Both the position numbers and the translations under genes were made by a program. Source: Burkholderiales bacterium (lineage in GTDB: Bacteria; Pseudomonadota; Gammaproteobacteria; Burkholderiales; Burkholderiaceae_C). From it: a DNA stretch of 64,000 nucleotides. The stretch covers positions 27,322 to 91,321 of the forward strand of contig JACPUE010000006.1 in the NCBI GenBank assembly GCA_016192425.1, written 5' to 3'. How positions within the stretch are numbered: the stretch's first letter is position 1; each line of letters begins with the position of its first letter. The notes under the pieces were generated by a model. It did not search any database, had not been told where the DNA came from, and saw only the letters and a list, made by a program, of their open reading frames with translations. This document shows, piece after piece, positions 33,038 through 39,463 of this stretch.

Positions 33038-33607
33038 GGGCACCTCCAGAAACGATGGCCGCAGGGGGTACACAGGCATTTCTACCTGTGGGCCGTGGAC
33101 AAGCCCCCCAGCCAGCCGCAAACCCGCGCCACACAAGGCTTTTGCCCAAATATTCAGCCACGAAAAACCCGTGGGGCATGTCGCCGACTTGTGGACACAA
33201 TTTGTTACTACGATTCCAACCCGTGGATGCCCCCCTGCGGCCTCCGCTCCTCTCTTTCCTCTCTCTCTCCTCTAAAAAAAGAAGAAGAAGAGAAGAAAAG
33301 GCCCAAGGCTCGGCCAAAGCCGGATATGGAGAAAAAGGCCCAATCCATGGGGAATTCAGGTCAACCCGTGGGGAATCCACAGGTTTAAAACCAGCGCGGC
33401 GCTTAGAGCCATGCGGGTTTCGCTGAAAAACGGGGGTGCATCCACGGGTTTTTGGAGATGTGCCCGTATCCCGGCATTGCAAAAAGCTATGCCGCCCCCC
33501 CTGCCCTCCTGGGGTTGACCCCAATGTCCCAGGGACCTCTCTCGCTGGGGGGTGCGGGGGGCGAAACAAGCGGGCGATGCGCCGCGTGCATGAATCCATA
33601 TCAGCCG
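33038..33607. other. Non-coding control region with repeated AACCCGTGG motifs
   Basis: I see no supported gene in these 570 bases. They contain AACCCGTGG at 33166, 33218 and 33363, the variant AATCCATGG at 33342, and an inverted copy at 33442-33450. There is also an ACAGG/CCTGT hairpin near 33072-33091 and a 27-base pyrimidine run switching to a 28-base purine run at 33273/33274. Spaced, mostly same-orientation motifs upstream of the tyrosine recombinase suggest repressor binding sites or iterons of an origin. Confidence 0.5.
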
Positions 33608-34432
33608 CTACGCGGATGGCAGGAAGCGCCTGGCGGCGCGTAGGCCTCTGGAAGAAGGGGGGCATATCGTCACTCGCAAAGGCCATACGCTGATGCACAT
33701 GTGATCCACCATGCCCAGCGCCACGCCCAGGTGCACGTCCACCGGGGGCAGCGTGTGGTATTCGCCCGTGTCGATCAGGCGCTGCAGCACGTCAGCGCCC
33801 TTGTACACGCCGCTGATGCGGATGGACGGCTTGAATTCGGTGGTCTTGCGGTCCACGCCCAGGCGCCGGGCCGCGCCCAGCATGGGCAGGAAGCGCGACA
33901 TCAGCCGGTCCTGCGGCATGTCGTCGGTCTCCTCCAGGCTCGCCATGGTGATCGAGTCGCCGTCGATCTGGCTCATGATCCCGTAGGCGCTGGCCTTGCT
34001 GCCGTTCACGAACTGGAACGACGTGTCCCGCAACTGCGGGCGCCCCTGCTTGTGGGCGATGTAGGCCGTCAGAATCTCGCTGCGCCGCACCCCGTCAATC
34101 AGGTAGTTCAGGTTGTTCTGGCTCTGCTGCATGCGCGGCGCCACGATGCCCAGCTCTTGGTGCGGCGTGGTGGCCAGCATCTCCAGGTGGTACATCTCCT
34201 TCACCGCCGTCTTGCCCGTGCGTCGGCACGAAAAGTCCACCGTGTTCGGGTGCGCGTCCATTTCCTGCATCTTGAGGATCTGGATCGGATCCAGCTCCAC
34301 GTTGTGCACGTGCTTGTGCCACAAGGCATGGGGCCGAATGCCGGTCACCGGGTCTGGCACCGCAAAGCGCATGATCTCGCGCTCGGCGACGATGCTGCTC
34401 TTGACCCGCTGGGCGGCTGTGACGCGGCTCAC
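33608..34432 (-). pseudogene. Phage terminase large subunit, truncated
   Basis: The N-terminal ATPase half of a packaging terminase. The Walker A-like motif is SCRRTGKTA (68-76) and the Walker B with its acidic pair is ITMASLEETDD (about 161-171). The reading frame ends at residue 274; about the last 35 residues look non-homologous (Arg/Ser-rich out-of-frame sequence), and the C-terminal nuclease domain of about 250-300 residues is missing. It overlaps the preceding gene by ATGA, showing the original packaging operon. It is unlikely to package DNA alone. Confidence 0.75.
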
Positions 34433-35379
34433 TTGTCACCCCCTCGCGCCTGGTGCTCCACCAGCACCGGGTCTGCCTTGGTGGCCTTGGTGGCCTGCGC
34501 AATCAGCGCCCGTGCGTTCTCGGTGGCCTCCAGCATGCGCTGGCCAAAGGCGGTCAGCGTCTCTTTGGACTCGGCATCGAGCTTGAGGCGGCCCAAGTCC
34601 TTCTCCTCGTCGTCGTCTGCCGCCTTCACCGTCATGCCCAGGTCGCTCATCGACAGGCCCAGGCGAGTAATCAGCTCGGTCAACGGCTTGAACGCCGGGT
34701 TGCTGGCGTAGTTGTAGATGTAGCGCTTGCTGCCGTCCTCGGCGGTGTAGGTCAGCGTCACGGGGTTGCCCTCGCGATCCAGCTCCACCTTGGGCGCCTT
34801 GATGAGCACGCCCAGGCCCAGCACCTCCTGAATGCACATCTGCAGCGTCGCCATCAGCGCGGCGTGCATGTCGGCATGCAAGGCGGTCAGAACCTTGGGG
34901 TCGCGCTGCTCGAACGCCGCATGGTGCAGCATGAAAATCTCGGTCTGCTTCACGCAGGCCGGTTGCTGCGCACACCAGGCGCGGTCCACGTCGCACCGGG
35001 CACAAAAAGAATACCCCCCCGCCTTGGCCGGAAAGTAGGTGGCAGTGCGCGCCGTGGCGCCGTGCTTCATGGCGTTGAAGCGCGTGCGCAGCGCCTCATG
35101 CGGGGTGGGGTGCCCCTCCAGGTTGGCCGTCACGGCGGCAAGGCCCTGGGGCGTTTTCGGCCCGGTCGAATGTTGGTGCGCCTTGAGCAATGCGCGCTCC
35201 CAGCTCGCCTGCGGCTGGTGCTCCGCCCCGCAGTGCGGGCAGTGGGCAAAGTAGCGGTACGGGTGGTGCGCCTGGTCGGGCGCGTCCTCGATCAGGTCAG
35301 GCTCGCCCTCAAACGCGCGGCGGCACTCACCGCAGCGGAAATTGACGTGGGAAATCTGCGCAGACCAGTCCTTGGGCAT
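34429..35379 (-). CDS. Zinc-ribbon phage protein, candidate terminase small subunit
   Basis: 316 residues. The N-terminus has a zinc ribbon with two CxxC pairs (C16, C19 and C47, C50), in a layout like phage DNA-packaging proteins. A second Cys cluster (FCARC ... WCAQQPAC) lies near 125-142. The C-terminal half is helical and acidic, with EDGSKRYIYNYASN and a DDDEEKD stretch. Its stop overlaps the terminase start by ATGA, and that adjacency is the main reason for the small-subunit suggestion; I recognise no named family. Confidence 0.6.
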   Translation of the reverse strand: MPKDWSAQISHVNFRCGECRRAFEGEPDLIEDAPDQAHHPYRYFAHCPHCGAEHQPQASWERALLKAHQHSTGPKTPQGLAAVTANLEGHPTPHEALRTRFNAMKHGATARTATYFPAKAGGYSFCARCDVDRAWCAQQPACVKQTEIFMLHHAAFEQRDPKVLTALHADMHAALMATLQMCIQEVLGLGVLIKAPKVELDREGNPVTLTYTAEDGSKRYIYNYASNPAFKPLTELITRLGLSMSDLGMTVKAADDDEEKDLGRLKLDAESKETLTAFGQRMLEATENARALIAQATKATKADPVLVEHQARGGDK

Positions 35380-35433
35380 GCTGGCATATTGCCGCCTCTG
35401 GCTGGTGCAGAAAAAGGGGGTGAAATGACGCGC

Positions 35434-35477
35434 AGACGCTTTATTGGTAAGCGCGAAAAGCTATCAAAACTGGAGCA
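35434..35477. repeat. Dispersed hairpin repeat, family 1, copy F (degenerate)
   Basis: GACGCTT-N6-AAGCGC followed by AGCTATCAAAA, minus orientation of the family core. It lies inside the integrated element, between two phage genes. It is the only copy of the six in mobile DNA. Confidence 0.5.
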
Positions 35478-35485
35478 GTATGAAG

Positions 35486-35857
35486 CTAGCCCCAGCTACT
35501 AGAGCGATCTTTGTTCTTTCTGAGCGTGCGGCGGCAAAGCAGCACAAGATCCAGCGGGATGTCGGGAGGCGGTTTATCGATGGCCTTGATGATGTCTGCC
35601 CCGGTCCAGTCCCTCAGCGTGGCAATGCCTCGGCTGGAAGACGGGAGCCGCCACCCGATGTCATTGGCCCATTGCGCGGCTTCGGTGGCATTGCCGTGAA
35701 TCAGGTAGCGGCAGAGCAAGGCCATCATCCGCCCGTCTTGGGTGTCAATGCTTGCAGTGGCGCGCAACGCATCGATCTGGAGATCTATTGCGTCACGTTC
35801 TTTGGTAAGCAGCTCGATCAAGCCATCAATCGAATCCCAGGGAAGGACGCGAGGCAT
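35486..35857 (-). CDS. Hypothetical phage protein
   Basis: 123 residues, no recognised family. It begins MPRVLPWDSIDGLIELL with an amphipathic helix (LIELLTKERDAIDLQIDALRA), has a middle region rich in Trp and Ala (ATEAAQWANDIGWRLPSSSRG) and ends in a basic stretch (RRTLRKNKDRSS). Neighbours on both sides are short minus-strand genes of the same element with small gaps, so it belongs to one phage transcription unit. The middle GWRLPSS / DWTGADIIKAI pattern might be a small HTH, but this is weak. Confidence 0.5.
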   Translation of the reverse strand: MPRVLPWDSIDGLIELLTKERDAIDLQIDALRATASIDTQDGRMMALLCRYLIHGNATEAAQWANDIGWRLPSSSRGIATLRDWTGADIIKAIDKPPPDIPLDLVLLCRRTLRKNKDRSSSWG

Positions 35858-35869
35858 GAATAAATCCGA

Positions 35870-36193
35870 CTATGGATTCACGCCGTACTTGCTGGCGAAG
35901 TCCTGCCGCATCTTCTCGCAGGTTCCTGCGACAAATGACGCCGCTCCGTTCCTGGAGCGATCCGCCGAGGCCAGGGAATCCTGACACATCTCATAGGCCC
36001 TGCGAGCCTGTGTCTTCTCCGGGTTTGAGTTCATGGCGCCAATGGCCATCACCAGCGCAAAGAGAGCAACTGGAACACCAAGAACCCAACGCCAAATCTT
36101 CGCCTTGGGCTTGACTCTGACCCCGCATGCAGGGCAATTTTCGGCCTCAGAACTGACTGTGCCACCACACTCTTTGCAAGTCACCAGCGCCAT
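35870..36193 (-). CDS. Zinc-ribbon membrane protein of the phage element
   Basis: 107 residues. The N-terminus is a zinc ribbon with two CxxC knuckles (CKEC and CPAC, about residues 7-22), then a basic linker, one transmembrane segment (VLGVPVALFALVMAIGAM, about 37-55) and a C-terminal extracytoplasmic part with two cysteines (MCQDS, TCEKM). Zinc-ribbon plus single-TM proteins are common as small orphan genes in both hosts and phages; no role can be given. Start ATG at 36193. It lies 12 bases from both neighbours. Confidence 0.65.
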   Translation of the reverse strand: MALVTCKECGGTVSSEAENCPACGVRVKPKAKIWRWVLGVPVALFALVMAIGAMNSNPEKTQARRAYEMCQDSLASADRSRNGAASFVAGTCEKMRQDFASKYGVNP

Positions 36194-36205
36194 AGGCCCT
36201 CCCGC

Positions 36206-36487
36206 CTAATGCATCAACTCCCACGCATCCGGCATCCCCAGCACCTGCGCAGTAACGCCCAGGCCCTGAATCGAAAGTTCCAACCGCCCCTGGATGCTCT
36301 CCAGCAGCACGGCCAGCCCCTCCCGGTCAGTCACTGAAAACGACGCCTCGGTTTCCCCGTTCAGCAGCCTCACCAGCAGGCAAGCCGCCCGGTAGCTGCT
36401 CCTGGCCTCCAGTGCGGCCTCGCGGAAATCCTCGTGCAACGCCCTCATGTCAACACCGCCTGCGGTGGAATTGGTTTCTAAATTCAT
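36206..36487 (-). CDS. Hypothetical phage protein
   Basis: 93 residues. The ATG at 36487 follows a TGAGG ribosome site; an alternative ATG is at 36448. The protein is acidic and helical (ALHEDFREAALEARSSYRAA, then GLAVLLESIQGRLELSIQGL) with no motif I recognise. Its 5' end abuts the C4-like RNA on the opposite strand, so the two transcripts would be antisense at their starts. A CACCGC-CT-GCGGTG palindrome (36454-36467) lies within its first codons. Confidence 0.5.
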   Translation of the reverse strand: MNLETNSTAGGVDMRALHEDFREAALEARSSYRAACLLVRLLNGETEASFSVTDREGLAVLLESIQGRLELSIQGLGVTAQVLGMPDAWELMH

Positions 36488-36725
36488 GTCAGTGCCTCAT
36501 TTGCGGTTTGAATACCGCCCTCCTGCTTCCAAACAGGGTGGCGGCCCGAACGTGGGTTGGAAGACCGATGAGGCACCGGCGAGCCTTGCGGCTCCCCACG
36601 CCCGAGCCGCCGAAAACGTGGCACAGACGCAAAAAAAGCCGCAACACCTACCAGTGGAGCGGCTCACGCCGCCTCATTCGGGCTTCCAAACCCGTCCTGA
36701 TTTCACTCAGGCACTGCGACTTTAG
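36486..36725 (+). CDS. Possible Ash/Icd-like phage ORF overlapping the C4-like RNA
   Basis: The plus-strand frame reads MSVPHLRFEYRPPASKQ, then PNVGWKTDEAPASLAAP, and ends PDFTQALRL. That pattern (R-P-A/P ... P-N-V-G ... A-P ... F-x-x-R-P-x-F-x-x-A-L-R-L) is what I remember of the Ash/Icd-like ORFs that overlap C4 RNAs in P1/P4-type phages and prophages. Whether any is translated is doubtful; the resemblance may simply reflect the RNA sequence beneath. No ribosome site is obvious before 36486. Confidence 0.3.
   Translation: MSVPHLRFEYRPPASKQGGGPNVGWKTDEAPASLAAPHARAAENVAQTQKKPQHLPVERLTPPHSGFQTRPDFTQALRL
36490..36578 (+). ncRNA. C4-like antisense RNA of the element
   Basis: A three-way-junction fold is clear. 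GTGCCTCAT (36492-36500) pairs with ATGAGGCAC (36568-36576). Inside are a hairpin GCGGT-N6-ACCGC (36503-36518) and a stem CTTCCAA (36526-36532) with TTGGAAG (36557-36563). The 3' strand contains TTGGAAG-N4-ATGAGGC, complementary to a downstream site on the same strand (36671-36689). This is the arrangement of the C4 RNA of phages P1, P7 and P4, which blocks expression of a downstream gene and gives immunity. No covariance search was run. Confidence 0.65.
36671..36689 (+). promoter_or_regulatory. Predicted target of the C4-like RNA
   Basis: GCCTCAT-N5-CTTCCAA repeats the 5' arms of the C4-like RNA and is complementary to its 3' arms, with two 7-base blocks in the right order. Base pairing here would affect a plus-strand transcript leading to a possible ORF starting at 36793. 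Confidence 0.55.
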
Positions 36726-36746
36726 CGCAAAAACGCGCAGTGGATC

Positions 36747-36780
36747 AAAAAAAAAGAGGGCCAGCGGTGAAGCTGGCCCA
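36747..36780 (-). terminator. Intrinsic terminator facing the att site
   Basis: On the minus strand a perfect 8-bp stem GGGCCAGC/GCTGGCCC with a six-base loop is followed by nine Ts. In the chromosome nothing obvious feeds it. In a circular element it would lie about 50 bases after the TGA (36831-36833) of the extended serine recombinase. Confidence 0.8.
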
Positions 36781-36918
36781 GGTGGAGAAGTGATGCAAGA
36801 AACCGCGATGCGGCGCCCGAAGGTCACACATCAGGCCGCCCTGGTCAATAGAACATCACGATTCCATGCCTCAAAGCGCTCCGGCCGCACCAATCGCAGG
36901 CTGACGATTCGCAGCGTT

Positions 36919-36935
36919 CCCAGGTCGGGGAGCCA
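36919..36935 (+). repeat. attR core (17-bp direct repeat)
   Basis: Exact repeat of the 3' end of tRNA-Asn copy 2. The base before it differs from the tRNA (T rather than G), which fixes the left limit of the core. Chromosomal sequence resumes at 36936. Confidence 0.85.
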
Positions 36936-36941
36936 GAACAA

Positions 36942-36976
36942 ACCACCCAGCCCCAAACGGCTCGGGTGGTTTTTTC
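36942..36976 (+). terminator. Original terminator of the tRNA-Asn transcript, now displaced
   Basis: ACCACCC (36942-36948) pairs with GGGTGGT (36964-36970), extended by GCC/GGC, then a run of six Ts. It lies directly after attR, so before integration it stood just behind the tRNA-Asn genes. Confidence 0.8.
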
Positions 36977-37024
36977 TTGGGCCATGCTGGCGTAGCATGA
37001 GCGCCACGGACTCCTTTGCCGCCC

Positions 37025-37780
37025 ATGAACCAGCCTTTGACTTGGATCCAAGCCTCCGATGCACTGCCCGACGTGCGCAGTGCCTGGACAGCCAACTCGC
37101 CCGCCCCCGGCCTGCTGGCGGCAGGAGGCGACCTGTCGGTGCAGCGTTTGCTGGAGGCCTACTCCCACGGTGTATTTCCCTGGTTCAGTGAAGGCCAGCC
37201 CATCCTGTGGTGGGCGCCCCATCCGCGCATGGTGCTGGATATGGTGCGGTTCAGGCTCCACCGCTCCTTGCGCAAGACCCTGCAGCGGTTTCGTGAGCAC
37301 CCCGGCAGCGAGATCCGGGTGGATCACCAGTTTCGGCGCGTCATCACTGCATGCGCCACTGCGCCGCGCAATGGACAGAACGGCACCTGGATCGTGCCGG
37401 CCATGATCGAGGCCTACGTGGCCCTGCATGCTGCGGGGCACGCCCATTCTGTAGAAACCTGGATCGACGGCGAGCTCGTTGGTGGGCTGTATTGCGTGTG
37501 CATAGGGAAAGCGGTGTTTGGTGAATCCATGTTCTCCCGTCGTACCGATGCCTCCAAAACGGCCCTGGCCGCCCTGGTAGCCCTGTGCGGCGCCCAGGGG
37601 GCGCAGTGGATAGACTGCCAGCAGAACACCCCCCACCTGGCCTCGCTGGGCGCCAGGGAGCTGGATCGGGAGGTCTTTCTGCAACGCGTTGCACACGCGT
37701 GCCCCCAACCACCGCCGCACTGGGCATTCAACGACCTATACTGGGATTGGCTTTTTGCCCGCCCAGCCCCGCCGGAATGA
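37025..37780 (+). CDS. aat: Leucyl/phenylalanyl-tRNA--protein transferase
   Basis: Adds Leu or Phe from aminoacyl-tRNA to proteins with N-terminal Arg or Lys, making them ClpS/ClpAP substrates. The 251-residue product has the family features [66 protein letters not shown] and [14 protein letters not shown]. The ATG at 37025 (M-N-Q-P-L-T-W) is preferred to a TTG three codons upstream. Its TGA overlaps the bpt ATG, so both transferases are made together. clpS and clpA are encoded 30 kb away in the window. Confidence 0.96.
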   Translation: MNQPLTWIQASDALPDVRSAWTANSPAPGLLAAGGDLSVQRLLEAYSHGVFPWFSEGQPILWWAPHPRMVLDMVRFRLHRSLRKTLQRFREHPGSEIRVDHQFRRVITACATAPRNGQNGTWIVPAMIEAYVALHAAGHAHSVETWIDGELVGGLYCVCIGKAVFGESMFSRRTDASKTALAALVALCGAQGAQWIDCQQNTPHLASLGARELDREVFLQRVAHACPQPPPHWAFNDLYWDWLFARPAPPE

Positions 37781-38517
37781 CACAACTCAACGACTATCCG
37801 TTCCAGACCCTGCAGTTTTACGCCACGGCGCCGTATGCGTGCAGCTATCTCCCTGGGCAGATGGCACGATCCCAGGTTGCCACCCCCAGCCACCTGGTGG
37901 AAAGCGCCACCTATTCCCGCCTTGTGACGCAAGGCTTTCGGCGCAGCGGCATGTTCACCTACCGACCGTACTGCGACGGTTGCCAGGCCTGCATTGCCCT
38001 GCGTGTCATCACCCAGGACTTCCAACCCAACCGGAGCCAGCGCCGTGCGTTCAAGCAGCATACCTCCTTGCAGGCCAGGGTCATGCAGCCAGGTTTTGAG
38101 CCAGAGCACTACGAGCTGTATCTCAAGTACCAGAACGGTCGCCACCCGGGCGGAGGAATGGACCACGACAGTGTGGACCAGTACGCACAATTCCTCCTGC
38201 AAAGCCGGGTTCACTCGCGCCTTGTGGAATTCCGCGACAGCGGCCCCGACGGCGCCCCCGGCCCATTGCGCATGGTGTCCATCCTCGACCTGCTCGACGA
38301 CGGCCTTTCAGCGGTGTACACCTTCTACGAGCCCGATCCCGATGCCAGCTACGGCACCTACAACATCCTGTGGCAGATTGAGCAGGCCAAGAGCCTGGGC
38401 CTGCCTTACCTGTATCTAGGCTACTGGATCAAGGACAGCCCCAAGATGGAATACAAGGCCCGCTTCAGCCCGCATGAAATCCTGACCGATGGGGTCTGGC
38501 AACGCCAGACGCAGTGA
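37777..38517 (+). CDS. bpt: Aspartate/glutamate leucyltransferase Bpt
   Basis: Bacterial relative of eukaryotic arginyl-transferase (ATE1) that attaches Leu to N-terminal Asp or Glu. The 246-residue product has the family cysteine cluster [16 protein letters not shown] and the later ATE C-terminal blocks [28 protein letters not shown] and [19 protein letters not shown]. Length is normal for Bpt, and it starts on the ATGA overlap with aat. With Aat and ClpS it completes a bacterial N-degron route covering basic and acidic N-termini. Confidence 0.95.
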   Translation: MTQLNDYPFQTLQFYATAPYACSYLPGQMARSQVATPSHLVESATYSRLVTQGFRRSGMFTYRPYCDGCQACIALRVITQDFQPNRSQRRAFKQHTSLQARVMQPGFEPEHYELYLKYQNGRHPGGGMDHDSVDQYAQFLLQSRVHSRLVEFRDSGPDGAPGPLRMVSILDLLDDGLSAVYTFYEPDPDASYGTYNILWQIEQAKSLGLPYLYLGYWIKDSPKMEYKARFSPHEILTDGVWQRQTQ

Positions 38518-38574
38518 ATCATGGTGTTATTTTTCACAAGGTAAAATCGACACTTAGCTTCACGCCGCACTGCC

Positions 38575-39396
38575 ATGAAAAGAAACGATCCGGACCTCCC
38601 CTCCAAACCCAGCGTGCAGGTGCTGGAACGGATGTTCACCCTCATCGACGTTCTGGCATCTCGTGAAGATGCCATTTCGCTCAAGGAAATCAGTGAAAAA
38701 ACGGGTTTGCACCCGTCCACTGCGCACCGCATCCTCAACGATCTGACGATCGGGCGTTTCGTGGATCGGCCGGAATCGGGAACCTATCGCCTGGGCATGC
38801 GCCTGCTGGAGCTGGGCAACCTGGTCAAGGCACGGCTCAGCATCCGGGATGCCGCACTGGCGCCCATGCGGGAGCTGCACCGCCAGATCCAGCAACCCGT
38901 CAACCTGAGCATGCGCCAGGGCGATGAAATCATCTATGTGGAGCGAGCCTACAGCGAGCGCTCCGGCATGCAAGTGGTGCGCGCCATTGGTGGCCGCGCA
39001 CCGCTGCACCTCACTTCCACGGGCAAGCTCTTTTTAGCCGCCGACGACCCGCAACGGGTACGCGCCTATGCACTGCGCACCGGTTTGCCGGGGCAGACAC
39101 GCAACAGCATCACCCAGTTGCCGACACTGGAGCGGGAACTGGCAAAGGCCCGCCAGTCTGGCGTAGCCCGCGACAACGAAGAACTGGAACTGGGAGTGCG
39201 CTGCATTGCCGCAGGCGTTTATGACGACCAGGCCCGGCTGGTGGCAGGCTTGTCGATTTCAGCCCCTGCCGACCGGTTGGATGAAGGCTGGATGGCCAAA
39301 CTGCAAGCCACGGCGCTGGAGATATCCAGCGCTCTGGGCTTCAGGGGCTTTGCGCACAGCGAACCGCAAGGCACTTTCTCTCTGCCAGTGCGCTGA
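38575..39396 (+). CDS. IclR family transcriptional regulator
   Basis: 273 residues. The N-terminal winged HTH (about 14-80: LERMFTLIDVLASREDAIS, SLKEISEKTGLHPSTAHRIL) is followed by the IclR effector domain (about 95-260), with GGRAPLHLTSTGKLFLA, ARDNEELELGVRCIAAGVYD and a small-molecule pocket of unknown ligand. The ATG at 38575 lies 57 bases after bpt, so it may have its own promoter. No catabolic operon is adjacent, which leaves the target unknown. It is convergent with the penicillin-binding protein gene. Confidence 0.92.
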   Translation: MKRNDPDLPSKPSVQVLERMFTLIDVLASREDAISLKEISEKTGLHPSTAHRILNDLTIGRFVDRPESGTYRLGMRLLELGNLVKARLSIRDAALAPMRELHRQIQQPVNLSMRQGDEIIYVERAYSERSGMQVVRAIGGRAPLHLTSTGKLFLAADDPQRVRAYALRTGLPGQTRNSITQLPTLERELAKARQSGVARDNEELELGVRCIAAGVYDDQARLVAGLSISAPADRLDEGWMAKLQATALEISSALGFRGFAHSEPQGTFSLPVR

Positions 39397-39463
39397 CGCA
39401 TGTGGCGCAGGCACTGGGGCCCTGCCTGCGCTATTGCCGCCGCCGGGGCTTCAGCAGCCGCCG

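Larger units (their letters stand above)
29740..36935. mobile_element. Integrated phage-derived element in tRNA-Asn
   Basis: A 7.2-kb block bounded by a 17-bp direct repeat, the left copy being the tRNA 3' end. It contains a large serine recombinase, an HTH-like protein, a tyrosine recombinase, a truncated terminase large subunit, a zinc-ribbon phage protein, three small genes and a C4-like RNA. No capsid, tail, replication or lysis genes are seen. It looks like a degraded prophage or a satellite that retains integration and immunity functions. The recombinases and phage genes lie on the minus strand and the C4-like RNA on the plus strand. Confidence 0.88.

Noticed and set aside
31994..33388. 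464-codon plus-strand frame over the tyrosine recombinase
   Set aside because: The opposite strand encodes all catalytic residues of a recombinase; this frame has no ribosome site or family resemblance.
33166..33450. Possible CRISPR-like array
   Set aside because: The motif is only nine bases, spacing is irregular and one copy is inverted; there are no constant-length spacers or cas genes.
29757..36935. Complete active prophage
   Set aside because: No capsid, portal, tail, replication or lysis genes are visible and the terminase lacks its nuclease half.
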